Below, in pieces: positions 13,346 through 25,628 of a stretch of DNA of 64,000 nt. Made by a program: the position numbers and the translations under genes. Under the pieces are notes generated by a model. The model was not told where the DNA came from. It made no database searches and saw nothing but the letters and a program-made list of their open reading frames with translations. Origin of the DNA: Ricinus communis (lineage: Eukaryota; Streptophyta; Magnoliopsida; Malpighiales; Euphorbiaceae); assembly GCF_019578655.1 (NCBI RefSeq), contig NC_063259.1, forward strand, positions 5,754,001-5,818,000, read 5' to 3'. The first letter of the stretch is position 1, and every line of letters begins with the position of its first letter.

Positions 13346-14890
13346 TTATATTTTCTCATATTCATAAATATACCTCTTCTACTATGTTGCTTTCTCACAC
13401 TCACAAATATACCACTCGCACGGGTTTGTTTTTTCATATTTATAAATATACTTTTTTTACAAGATTATTTTCTCATACTCATAAATATATCTTTTTTACG
13501 AGATTGTTTTCTCATACTTATAAATATACATTTCTTATGGGGTTGTTTTCCAGTTTTTACAAATATACCCATTTTACAAGGTTATTTTCAGATATTGAAA
13601 AATATATCTATTTTACGGGATTGTTTTCTAACATTTATAAATGTACTCCTCTTACGGGGTTGTTTTTTAATATTAAAAAATATACACCTCTTACTGGCTT
13701 ACTTTCTGATACTCACAAATATACCCCTCCTACAGGTTTGTTTTATAATCTTCATAAATATACTCTTTTTACGGGGCTGTTTTCTTATACTCAAATATAC
13801 CCTTGTTATTGGGTTATTTTCTAATATTTATAAATATACCCGTCTTACGAGATTGCTTTCTCATACTCACAAATATACCCCTCCTACATGGTTGTTTTCT
13901 CATATTCATAAAGATATCATTTTTACAGATTTATTTTCTTATACTCATAAATATATTCCTCTTACGGGGTTGTTTTCTCATACTCATAGATATACCTTTT
14001 TTCGAGGTTATTTCTCATACTCACAATACACCCCTCTTTTAGGGTTATGTTCTAATATTTATAAATATACCCCTCTTACAAGGTTGTTTTCTTATATTAA
14101 AAAATATACCCCTTTTACAGGATTGTTTTCTCATACTCAGAAATATACCCCCGTCTCGGGGTTATTTTATAATATTTACAAATATACCCCTCTTACGGGG
14201 TTGTTTTCTCATATTAGAAGATATACCCCTTTTACGAAAATATTTTCTCATACTAAAAAATATACTCCTCTTAGAGAATTACTTTCTCATATTCATAAAT
14301 ATATCCCTTTTACTTGGTTGCTTTCTCATACTTACAAATGTACCCCTCGTATGGGTTTGTTTTCTCATATTCATAAATATACTATTTTTACAGGGTTGGT
14401 TTCTCATACTCACAAATATACCCCTCTTACAAGGTTGTTCTCTAATATTTACAAATATACCCCTCTTACGGGGTTACTTTCTAATACTCACAAATATACT
14501 CCTCCTACGTTGTTCTTTTCTCATATTGATAAAGAAACCCTTTTACTAGTTTATTTTATCACTCACAATTATACCCCCTCCCACAAGGTTGTTTTCTAAT
14601 ACTCATAAAGATATTCTTTTTATGGGATTATTTTCTCATACTAAAAAATATACCCCTCGTACGGGGTGATTTTCTCATATTCATAAAGATTCCCTTTTTA
14701 TAGGGTTATTTTATCATATTTATGAATTTACTCATTTTATAAGGTTGTTCTCTTATACTCACAAATATGGCCTTGTTATGGGGTGGTTTTCTTATATTAA
14801 AAAACATACCTCTTTTATGGAATTATTTTTTCATACTCAAAATTATAACCATCTTACGGGGTTGGATTCTCATATTCATAAATATACCTG
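13346..14890 (+). repeat. 39-bp satellite array, block 3
   Basis: Regular 39-bp units resume directly after the solo LTR. The longest uninterrupted sense frame of this side lies here (13595-14599, 334 codons), a string of 13-residue repeats of the GLFSHTHKYTPLT type. I treat it as a satellite by-product because the other two sense frames also stay open for long runs in the same place. Confidence 0.95.
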
Positions 14891-15317
14891 TCAGCATCCC
14901 TTTTCCGGATACAAATATCGAGCGCAAAACAAAAATTCCTATATGATGAGAGTTATTACTTTCTCAAGTCTTGGGAGGCGAAGGACAGGTTAATTCGGAG
15001 CTGGGTTCGAGGTTAATCTGGCTAGAATTAGCATTTCAATTGTTATAAAAAAATTAAGTTTTAGGATCAAAATGACAATTTATACAAAATAAAGGACTAA
15101 ATCGCAAAAAACCATAATTTTCTCTAAAGCCAATCGGCTCTTGACTCCCCGACTTCATTTTTTTCAAACGATTTCACGTCTAATTACAATTTCTATAATG
15201 TTCCCTTTGGGACTGTTTTATCAATAATTACTTTAATTTTAATTTAATAATTAGATGTTTATCGATAAATTTCTTTGATTTATCTCTTTCTCTAGGGTTT
15301 CCTCGGAAACCCTACTT

Positions 15318-15327
15318 CTATAAATAG
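15318..15327 (+). promoter_or_regulatory. TATA-box-like motif
   Basis: CTATAAATAG lies in a unique insert and is followed by a purine-rich stretch. The match to the plant TATA consensus is good, but no coding region follows. If active it would drive transcription into the satellite from 15906 onward. Confidence 0.4.
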
Positions 15328-15483
15328 TAAGAGGTATTTAGAGTTTTGAAAAGGAGGCAAGAATTTAGATTCGATCAAGAGTAATATTAAGAGTAAAGAA
15401 ACACTGAGAAAGAAAGAAAAGATGGAAAATCAAAAGAAAACAAAAAGAATTGCATTATCAATCGCAATAGTCATTAGAAGTTC

Positions 15484-15560
15484 CAAGCCACTGAAGAAAA
15501 ACTACTTAGGTACAAGCCACTGAAGAAAGAACCACTTTAAGAAACAAGCCACCGAAGAAA
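15484..15560 (+). repeat. three-copy minirepeat CAAGCCACTGAAGAAA
   Basis: CAAGCCACTGAAGAAA occurs at 15484 and 15512, and with one change at about 15544. The spacing is 28-32 bp. It lies downstream of the TATA-like motif, inside the same insert. Confidence 0.85.
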
Positions 15561-15905
15561 TATCATTTTTGGAGACTTTTCCTAATCAATAGAAGATTTC
15601 CCTAAGCTAGATCTAGCTTTGGATTCCTACTAAGCTTTTGATTTAATTGCTTTCTCATCATTCGAGACATGCAGATCCAACATACACGGTGACAACTTGA
15701 GAGTTTCTACAACCATACATCTGCATCAATCATAAACACTAGTTCTTTTATTCTTTTTTTGTCCTTTTTATTTGCTTTAAAATTATATCCTTCTATAAAC
15801 ATGATTAGGGTTTTTATCTTTAATCAGTAAGATTAGATTAGGGTTTTAGAATATGCATATTAATTGGATTTTGAATCTGATAATAAGAACTAGGTTTTTT
15901 TCTTA

Positions 15906-18900
15906 TTCTCATACTCATAAATATAATCCTAATACGAGATTATTTTTCTAAAATTCATAAAAATACCACTTTTACGGGGGTTTTTTTCTCCTATTCACAA
16001 ATATACCCCTCTTATAGGGTTATTTTTTCATACCCATAAATATACCATTTTTACGAGGTTGTTTTCTAATACTCACAAATATACCCTTTTTTAGGAGTTC
16101 CTTTTTAATATTTATAAATATACTCATCTTGCCATTTTTACGGGATTATTTTGATTTCTCACTCACAAATATACACTCTTATGGGGTTATTTTCTCACTC
16201 ACAAATATACACCCTCTTACGAGGTTATTTTCTAGTACTTATAAATATGCCCCTCTTACGGTGTTGTTTTCTCATATTAAAAAATATACTCCTTTTACGG
16301 AATTGTTTTCTCATACTAAAAAACATACTCCTCTTAAAGGATTGTTTTCTAATATTCATGAATGTACCCCTTTTATTGGGTTGCTTTCTCATACTTATAA
16401 ATATACCCCTCGTACCGATTTGTTTTCTCATATTCATAAATATACTCTTTTTATGGGGTTGTCTTATCATATTCACAAATATACCCCTCTTACGGGGTTG
16501 TTTTTTAATATTTACAAATATACCCCTCTTACAAAGTTGCTTTCTCACATTAAGAAACATACCACTTGTAGGGGTTATTTGTCATATTAAAAAATGTACG
16601 ACTCTTACGTAATTATTTTCTCATACCTACAAATATACCCCTGATATGGGGTTGTCTTCTGAAACCCATAAAGGTACCCCTTTTACAGGGTTGTTTTCTC
16701 ATACTCACAAATATACTCCTCTTACAGGGTTGTTTTCTCATACTCATAAATATACCTTTTTTACAAGGTTGTTTTCTCATACTCATAAATATATTCCCTC
16801 TTACGGGGTTGTTTTCTAATATTTATAAATATACCCCTCATACGAGGTTGTTTTCTCATATTAAAAGATATACCCCTTTTACGGAGTTATTTTCTCATAT
16901 TCACAAATTACCCTTGTTACGGGATTATTTTCTAATATTTACAAATATACCCCCCTTACGGGGTAGTTTTCTCATATTAAAAAATATACCCCTTTTACAA
17001 GTTTGTTTTCTCATACTCACAAATATACCCCAATTACGGGATTGTTTTGTAATATTTACAAATATACTCCTCTTACGGGGTTGTTTTCTAATATTTACAA
17101 ATATACACCTCTTACAAAACTATTTTCTCATACTAAAAAATATACTCCTTGTGGAGGGTTGTTTTCTCATATTCATAAAGATACTTTTTTACGAGATTGT
17201 TTTCTCATATTTATAAATGTATCGCTCTTGCAGGTTTATTTTCTAATATTTTTAAATATACCCCTCTTACGAGGTTGTTTCTCATAATAAAAAACATACC
17301 GCTTTTATAGGGCTGTTTTCTCATACTCATAAATATACCCCTGTTACGGGGTTGTTTTCTAATATTTACAAATATACTTCTCTTCCGAGGCTATTTTCTA
17401 ATATTAAAAAACATACCACTCTTGCGGGGTTGTTGTCTTATATTCATAAATATACCTCTTTTATTGGGTTGCTATCTCATATTCACAAATATATCCCTCG
17501 TACCGGTTTGTTTCTTCATTTTTATAAATGTACTCTCTTATGGGGTTATTTTCTCATACTCATAAATACACCATTCTTATGAGGTTGTTTTCTAATATTT
17601 AAAAATATACCCCTCTTACGGGGTTGCTTTCTCATAATCACAAATCTACCCCTCATATAGTGTTGATTTCTCATATTCGTAAAGATAATCTTTCAACAGG
17701 GTTATTTTCTCATACTAATAAATATATCTTTTTGGACGAGTTTTATTTCTCTTACTCACTAATATACCTCCTCTTACGGGGATGTTTTCAAATATTTATA
17801 AATATACCCCTCTTACGAGGTTGTTTTCTCATTTTAAAAAATATACCCCATTTACGGGGTTGTTTTCTCGTACTCACAAATATACCTCTGTAAGGAATTA
17901 TTTTCTCATATTCATAAAAATATCCCTCTTACTGAGCTGTTTGTCATATTCACAAATATACCCCTATAACGAGGTTGTTTTCTCATACTCATGAATATAT
18001 ATTTTTTACGAGGTTGTTTTCTCATATTCACAAATATTTACGTTGTTGTTTTCTAATATTTACAAATATACCCTTATTACGACGTTATTTTCTCATATTA
18101 AAAATATACCCTTTTTATGAGTTTGTTTTCTCATACTCACAAATATACCTTTTTTACGAGGTTGTTCTCTCATATTAAAAAATATACCACCTGTGTAGGA
18201 TTGTTTTCTCATACTCACAAATATACCCTAGTTACGGGGTTATTTTCTAATATTTACAAATATCCCCTCTTCTAGGGTTGTCTTGTCACATTAAAAAATA
18301 CACCTCTTTTACGAAATTGATTTCTCATACTCAAACATATATCTCTCTTACGGGATTTTTTTCTCATATTTATAAATACTCCCCTTTTACTATGTTGCTT
18401 TCTCATATGCACAAATATAATTGTCGTACGAGTTTGTTTTCTCATATTCATAAATATACTCTTTTTACGGGGTTGTTTTATTATTCTCACAAACATAACC
18501 CCCTTATGGGGTTGTTTTCTGATAATCATAAATATATCTTTTTTACGAGGTTGATTTCTCATATACACAAACATACCCCTCTTACAAGGGTTTTTCCTAA
18601 TATCTATAAATATACCCCTCTTATGCAGTTGCATTCTCATACGGGGTTGTTTTCTCAAATTCATAAAGATACCCTTTTGATAGGGTTGTTTTCTCATGCT
18701 CATAAATATACCCCTTTTATGTGGTTGTTTTCACATACTCATAAATATAACCCTGTTACGTAGTTATTTTCTAATATTTACAAATATACCCCTCTTACAG
18801 GGTTATTTTCTCATATTAAAAAATAAACTCCTTTTACAGAATTATTTTCTCATACTAAAAAAAGCCCCTTGTACGGGGTTGTTTTCTCATATTAAGAAGT

Positions 18901-19372
18901 ATATCCCTTTTACGGGGTTGTTTTCTCACACTTAGAAGCATACCACTGTTACAGAGTTGTTTTCTAATATTTATAAATATACCCCTCTTTCGTTGTTATT
19001 TTCTCTCATTAAATAATATACTCCCTTTTATGGAACTGTTTTCTCGTACTAAAAAATATACTCCTATTATGGAGTTGTTTTCTCGTATTCATAAATATAT
19101 TTTTCGTTTACTAGGTTGCTTTTTCATACTTAAAAATATACCCCTCGTACGGGTTTGTTTTCTGATATTCATAAATATACTCTTTTTATGGGGTTGTTTT
19201 CTCATACTCACTAATATACCCCCTTTTACGCGGCTGTTTTCTAATATTTGTAAATATACCCCTATACGTGGTTATTTTCTCATACTCACTAATATACCCC
19301 CTCTTACGCGGTTGTTTTCTAATATTTGTAAATATACCCCTAAACGGGGTTGTTTTCACATATTCACAAAGG
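15906..19372 (+). repeat. 39-bp satellite array, block 4
   Basis: Regular units with the recurring subtype order described under findings. For example, 16240-16560 passes through the TCATATTAAAAAATATA, TCATACTAAAAAACATA, CCCCTCGTACC and TCTTTTTATGGGG variants in order. Overlapping periodic frames occur on both strands (for example 16129-16590 + and 16225-16560 -) and are not genes. Confidence 0.95.
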
Positions 19373-20648
19373 TGTCAGAGCCTAGGTTTAGATTTTCTTC
19401 GACCTAGGTTAGCTTCCTCAACTACTGCGGAGTTAGGAATAGTATGTCCTTCCATGTTTTGTTGATTCTAGTATCTGCTATGTACATTAAAGAGTCTGCT
19501 GAGTTTGATATCTTACTGTTATTTGCAGCCCTTGCTATGCCGAGGACTCGAGTAGTTGCAGCAGCAGTAGTGGTCTAAGAGGCCCAAGATGAGGTTTCAC
19601 TCACCGGCCACGACCTCGGTGATACCTAGGCGAGTAGGCCTTGGCGGCAAACCGGATTAGGCGAGGCTTAGGAGGCTGCAGTCTGGTGGAGTCCCAATGG
19701 AAGTGTTTGTAGCCGGTATGATTAGGATGCAGAGGGCTTTAGAGTAGTTATTGGCTTTTTAACAGCAGCATACTGCCGAGGGTTCAGGCAATCACGGTAG
19801 TGGTCTAGTATCAGTAATGCAGACGAGGTTCCCATGTCTGAGTATAGTAAACTGAGAACTATAGAGTTTGATGGGGCATCTGGGGACCCTTTGGACTTCC
19901 TGGACGAGGTTGAGAAAAGGGCATCAGATTTGCACTGTTCTGATAAGAGGACCATCGAGATGGCTAGTTTTTCTATGAAGGGAATAGCGTCTCAATAGTT
20001 CAAGGACTATATTCGCCCCTTTTGGGATAGGTTGTCGTGGAGGTAGTTTAGGGACAGGTTCGAGGAGTACTTCATCCCTTTTAACGTGAGGCAGTAGTAC
20101 AGAGAGAGATTTTAGAGGCTGGTTAAGGGAGACTTGTCACTGGCAGAGTACATTAGGCAGTTTGTGCAGCTGAGTAGGTATGCGCCATATGCTACAGGAA
20201 CCGAGGACTTGGTCCAGAGTTTGTCTCCTTGGTACAGCCTAGGAGGAGCAACTTCCTAAAGGTGACTGATATGGCCAGGAAGATAGAGATGACCTTGCGA
20301 GGATTTGACTAGGGGGCCGATCTTTGGCGGGAAGAAGACCGGGATCGAGATTGGTCGCGTCTGGCCGCCATATGCCATATTCTGATGGTGGAGGCTACTC
20401 TTGAGGTTCCGACCAGCAGAGAGGCTACCGTACTCACAAGAAGGGTACTAGAGAATTCAAGCCAGGGCAGGGCTTCAGTGGCAGTGCGTAGAGTTTTGGC
20501 TACAATAGCTCTAGTTCTGGAGCCAGCACCTGTCAGATGTGTGGCAGGTCACATCAAGGACCGTCCTAGCTTCTAGCGGAGCCTATTTCAGGTGTGGCGA
20601 GATGGGCCATATGGCTCGAGCATGTCCTTGCTACTTCTGTTTCAGGTT
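19373..20648 (+). pseudogene. Ty3/gypsy gag fragment without LTRs
   Basis: The segment begins at the TCAGAGCCTAGG of a retroelement primer site and leader. It continues into a gag gene starting MPRTR at 19536 and stops just after the gag zinc knuckle at about 20583-20632. Similarity to the gag of element B (59272 onward) is clear: EFDGASGDPLDFLDEVEKRASDLHCSDKRT-like text at 19865-19950 corresponds to the same region there. In-frame stops are frequent, for example in codons 14 and 32-36. The knuckle reads YFRCGEMGHMARACP, so its first Cys is replaced by Tyr. No LTR, protease or polymerase is attached, and satellite abuts both ends. It looks like a captured piece of a related element, not a transposed copy. 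Confidence 0.85.
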
Positions 20649-23600
20649 TCTTCTAATATTTACAAATATACCCCTTATACGGGGTTGCTTTCCCATACTC
20701 ATAAATATACTCCTCATACGGGGTTTTTTCACGTATTTACAAAGGTGTCCTTTTTACGGGGTTGTTTTCTCAAACTTACAAATATATCGCTCTTACGGGG
20801 TTGTTTTCTCATATTAAAAAATATACCCTTTTTATAGGGTTGTCTTCTCATACTCATAAATATACCCCTGTTACGGTGTTATTTTCTAATATTTACAAAT
20901 ATACCCCTCTTACAGGGTTGTTTTCTCATACTAAAAGATATACCCTTTCTATGGAATTATATTCTCATGCTACAAAATATACTCCACATACAGGGTTTCT
21001 TACTCATATTCATAAATATATCCCTTTTACGAAGTTGTTTTCTCATACGTATAAATATACCCCTCTTCTGGGGTTGTTTTCTTTTATTTATAAATATACT
21101 TTTTTATGAGGTTATTTTTTCATATTAAAAATTATATCCCTTTTACAGAATTGTTCTCATACTAAAAAATATACGACTCTTACAGGGTTGTTTTCTTATA
21201 TTCATAAATATACTCTTTGGTGGGTTGCTTTCTTAAACTCACTAATATACCTCTCGTACTAGTTTATTTCATCATATTCATAAATGTACTCTTTTTATGG
21301 GGTTATTTTTCCACATTCACATATACACCCCTCTTATGGCGTTCTTTTCAAATATTTACATATGTACCCCTCTTACGGGGTTGTTTTCTCATAATCACAA
21401 ACATACTACTCCATCATACGGGGTTGTTTTCTCATAGTCATAAAGTGCTCTTTTAAGGGGATTGTTTTCTCCTACTCACAAAGATAACCCTCTTAAAGAG
21501 TTATTTTCTCATACTTATAAATATGCCTTTTCTTGACGAGGTTGTTTTCTCATACTCACTAGTATACCTCCTTACGGGTTTGTCTTCTAATATTTACAAA
21601 TATACCCCTCTTACGGTGTTATTTTCTCATATTAAAAAATATACTCCTTTTACGGGTTTATTTTTTCATACTCATAAATCTACCCTTGTTACGAGGTTCT
21701 TTTCTAATATTTATAAGTATACCCCTCCTATAGGATTGTTTTCTCATATTAAAAAAATATACTTGTTTTATGGAAATTTTTTGTCATATTAAAAAAATAT
21801 ACTTGTTTTACGGAATTGTTTTCTCGTACTAAAAAATATACCCCTCTTATGGAGTTGCTTGCTCATATTCATAAATATACCGTTTTTACTAGGTTGCTTT
21901 CTCGTACTTACAAATATACCCCTCGTACATGTTTGTTTTCTCATAATCATAAATATACTCTTTTTACGGTGTTGTTTTCTCATACTCATAAATATACCTC
22001 CTCTTACGCAATTTTTTTCTAATATTTATAAATATATCCCTCTTACGGGGTTGCTTTCCTATACTCATAAATATACCCCTCATACGGGGTTGCTTTCATA
22101 TATTCATAAATGTGTCCATTTTACGAGTTGTTTTCTCAAACTTACAAATATATTGCTCTTATAGGGTTGTTTTCTAATAGTTACAAGTATACCCCTGTTA
22201 CAAGGTTATTTTCTCATATTAAAAAATATACCCCTATTATAGGATTGTTTTCTCATACTCACAAATATAGCCTTATTACGATGTTATTTTCTAATATTTA
22301 TAAATATACCCCTCTTACGGGGTTTTTTTTCTCATCTTAAATAATATTACCCTTTTATGGAATTGTTTAATCATGCTAAATAATATACCACTCTTATGGG
22401 GTTGCTTTCTCATACTCACAAATTTACCCCTCGTACCGATTTGTTTCATCATATTCATAAATATACTCTTTTTATGGGGTTATGTTCTCATACTCACAAA
22501 TACACCCCTCATACGTGGTGTTTTGCTAATATTTATAATATCCCCCCTCTTACGGGATTGCTTTCTCATACTTACAAATATACCCCTCATACGAGATTGT
22601 GTTCTCATATTCATGAAGATACCCTTTTTATGGGATTATTTTCTCAAACTTACAAATATACCCCTATTATGGGGTTATTCACTAGTATTCACAAATATAC
22701 CCCTCTTACGAGGTTGTTTTCTCATATTAAAAAATATACCCCTTTTACGGGGTTGTTTTCTCATTCTCACAAATATACTCCTCTTACGGGATTTTTTCCT
22801 AATATTTACAAATATACCGCTCTTACGAATCTTTTTCTCAGAGAAAATAATATACCCCTTTTACATAATTATTTTCTCATACTAAAAAATATACCCTTCT
22901 TACGGGGTTATTTTCTCATATTCATAAATATACCCCTTTTACTAGGTTGCTTTCTCACATGCCCAAATATACCCGTTGTATGCGTTTGTTTTCTCATATT
23001 CATAATTATACTCTTTTTACGGGATTGTTTTCTCATATTACAAAATATACCCCTCTTACGGAGTTGTTTTCTAATATCTATAAATATACCCCTCTTACGG
23101 GGTTGCTTTCTCATACTCACAGATATACCCTTCATTCGGGGTTATTTTTTCATACTCATAAATATACCCCTTTTTTAAGGTTGTTTTCTCATATCAAAAG
23201 ACATACTCCTTTTACAGAATTGTTTTCTCATATTTAAGAATATACCCCTCTTATAGGTTATTTTCTCATATTCTTAAATATACCCCTTTTACTAGGTTGC
23301 TTTCTTGTACTCACAAATATACCTCTCTTACGGGTTTCTTTTCTCATATTCATAAATATACTCTTTTTATGGGGTTGCTTTATCATACTCATAGATATAC
23401 CCCTTAAATTAGGTTGTTTTCTAATATTCATAAAAATGGCCCTCTTACGGGGTTATTATCTCAAACATACAAATATAGCGCTCTTATGAGGTTGTTTTTT
23501 AATATTTACAAGTATACCCCTCTTACGAGGTTTTTTTCTCATATTAATAAATATACCCCTTCTACGAGGTTGTTTTGTCATAATCATAAATATACCCCTA

Positions 23601-23883
23601 TTACGGGTTTGTTTTCTAATATTTTCAAATATATCCATCTTACAAGGTTGTTTTCTCATATTAAAAAATATATCGCTCTTACGGGGTTGTTTTCTCATAC
23701 TTACAAATATACCCCAATTACGGGGTTGTTTTCTAATATTTATAAATATGCCCCTCTTACGGGGTTGTTATCTCTTATTAAAAAATATAACCCTTTTACA
23801 AAATTATTTTCTCACACTAAAAAATATGCCACTTTTACGGGTTGTTTTCTCATATTAATAAATATACCACTCGTACCGGTTTG
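20649..23883 (+). repeat. 39-bp satellite array, block 5, with clear higher-order order
   Basis: This is the cleanest stretch for the higher-order pattern. Starting at the GGAATTGTTTTCTCGTACTA unit near 21802, about 14 units pass before the same subtype returns near 22360. About 13 units later it returns again near 22870. The higher-order period is therefore roughly 510-560 bp. The array ends at the LTR of element A within a CTCGTACCGGTTTG unit. Confidence 0.93.
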
Positions 23884-25086
23884 TGTTACGACCCAATCTG
23901 TGGGCCCGTATTCGGCACTGGGGAATGGGTAGGCTTAAGGCCGCCAAGACCCGTAGTAAGCCTGACTAGTCGAAATTTCAGATATACATATATAAACATA
24001 CTATTAAACTAGTCCAAAATGCCATTCACAAGTCTCTAGCTAGACATTAACAATATTCTGCAAATTTCTTACAGACTAGAATAAACATAATATATCAGGT
24101 ATACTACTACTGAGAGTCTAGAATTTTAAATAATTAAAAACTAAAAATATGAAAGTATAAATTATTTACAATAGGCTCGATGGAGAAGGAAGTCCAGCTG
24201 TCAAACGCAGGACGGCGGAGAACCTAACTATCACCTGAAAAATACCCCTTTTACAGGATTGTTTTCTCATACTCACAAATATACCCCTCATATGGAGTTA
24301 TTTTCTCATATTCATAAATATACCCATTTTACGGGGTTGCTTTCTCATAGTCATAAATATACTCATATTACGGGATTGTTTTCTAAGATTTACAAACCGC
24401 TCTTATGACATCAACAGTGGCAGTGGGGAGGAGCAACTTTGTCCCCTAGCTCAACATCAACACCGAGAAAGGAAGAAGAAGAGGGCGGCGACGATGACAG
24501 GAGGGGGAAGGAAGAAATCTATGGTGGCTTATAGGAGGTGTAGGCGGTGGAAATGAGGGTAGGGAGGAAGAGGAAGGGATGGTGTCGGCGGAGGATGAAG
24601 GAAAAGGGGATGGGCGGTTTTAATGTAATTGTTTTTAAATCGGAAAGATGGAAAAATGCAAATTAGCTCCCCTTACGTATATTGCTACAATAACACCCAA
24701 ATTATTTTTACATATACTGATTTACCCACTTAATTCTTATTCTAATAATTTAACACTAGTTAAACTCATAATAGTGATGATATCTATATAAAATAAATAA
24801 ATTCTTAATATTTGGGGTAAGTTAATTTCAAGTTAAATATAAAATGAGTATTTTAAATAAGATAATATAAATAAAATTGATTTACTCATTAAAACACAAA
24901 ACTGATTTTAAAATTTACCAAAAATTGATATAATATAATTATTAGATAATATTAATTTAAATAGTACTTATATTATTCGATCATTAAAATATTTCATTAA
25001 AAGCTCAATTTAACACTAAAATTATTCATTTACCAAAATACCCCCAAAACTATATGAAAATTAAAAAAAAATTTGCGGGTATTACA
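23884..25086 (-). mobile_element. 3' LTR of element A, internally replaced
   Basis: In + reading it runs from TGTTACGACCC to GGGTATTACA, immediately followed by CTCTCCCCCCTT, the complement of the polypurine tract. Its outer parts match the 5' LTR: 23884-24237 to 30029-30410, and 24407-25086 to about 32120-32794. About 1.7 kb of the LTR middle is missing. In its place lies a stretch of about 165 bp of the 39-bp satellite. At about 1.2 kb it is less than half the length of its partner LTR. Confidence 0.88.
24238..24406 (+). repeat. 39-bp satellite patch inside the 3' LTR
   Basis: About four units, including TTGTTTTCTCATACTCAC and AAATATACCCCTCATATGG, lie between LTR sequence ending CACCTGAAAAA and LTR sequence resuming at ATGACATCAACAGTGG. 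The patch has the same orientation as the surrounding array. Short A-rich overlap at the left junction is compatible with microhomology-mediated joining. Confidence 0.85.
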
Positions 25087-25098
25087 CTCTCCCCCCTT
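25087..25098 (-). other. polypurine tract of element A
   Basis: On the minus strand this reads AAGGGGGGAGAG and abuts the TGTAATACCCG start of the 3' LTR. This is the plus-strand primer position expected for a Ty3/gypsy element. Confidence 0.9.
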
Positions 25099-25187
25099 AA
25101 AACAATTCGTCCTCGAATATAGAAGGACCCAAGCTTACCTCAAGACTGAAACAAATGAGGGTAGGAATCTCTCATCTCCTGCTCAGT

Positions 25188-25628
25188 TTTCTAGGTACAC
25201 TCCTTAGTAAAATGGTTCCGCCACAATACCTTAACCATCGGTATAAGCTTAAAGCGCAGTTAGCGAACTTGAGTATCCACGATCATGACTGGCTACTCTT
25301 TGGAAGTCAAGTCTTTGCTCACTTCCACATATTGAGGTTGCAACTCGTGCGAAGGGTCCAAAATGTACTTCCTCAACATGGATATGTGAAATACTGGATG
25401 CACATGCGAGAAATTGGGCGACAAGTCTAACTTGTATGCTACCTCTCCAATCCTGTCAATAATCTCAAGGGGCCCCACATAACGAGGGGCCAACTTGTCT
25501 TTCTTAGAGAACCGCATCACGCCTCGTATAGGGAACACCTTCAGGAATACAGACTCCCCAATGCTAAACTCCACGTACTTCCACTTCAGATTTGCATAAC
25601 TCTTCTGCCTATTAAAAGCTGTCTTCAA
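25188..25628 (-). pseudogene. integrase C-terminal region and chromodomain-like tail, element A
   Basis: The minus strand encodes an integrase C-terminal segment. Its recognisable phrase is [23 protein letters not shown], split here at MRFSKKDK and LAPRYVGP, followed by the conserved [12 protein letters not shown] motif. A tail then reads toward LTSKE, where a stop replaces a Trp codon just below 25293; element B still has Trp there. The remaining tail up to the polypurine tract resembles a chromodomain, the module that in chromoviruses is thought to guide integration into heterochromatin. That function is known for the family and is not testable here because the tail is broken. Confidence 0.8.

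Larger units (their letters stand above)
14891..15905 (+). other. non-satellite insert with TATA-box-like promoter, probable retroelement fragment
   Basis: The satellite breaks at about 14891 and returns at about 15906. The 1-kb insert contains CTATAAATAG at 15318-15327, a good plant TATA box. It is followed by a purine-rich leader-like stretch and three copies of CAAGCCACTGAAGAAA. There is no ORF of note after it. A promoter with a downstream untranslated leader but no gene fits the 3' half of an LTR plus leader, or a captured promoter piece. No terminal repeats or primer site are visible, so the family is not assigned. Confidence 0.5.

Noticed and set aside
13595..14599. 334-codon open frame as a repetitive protein gene
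   Set aside because: It consists solely of degenerate 13-residue satellite repeats, the other sense frames are also open in the same area, and there is no promoter, signal peptide or non-repeat domain.
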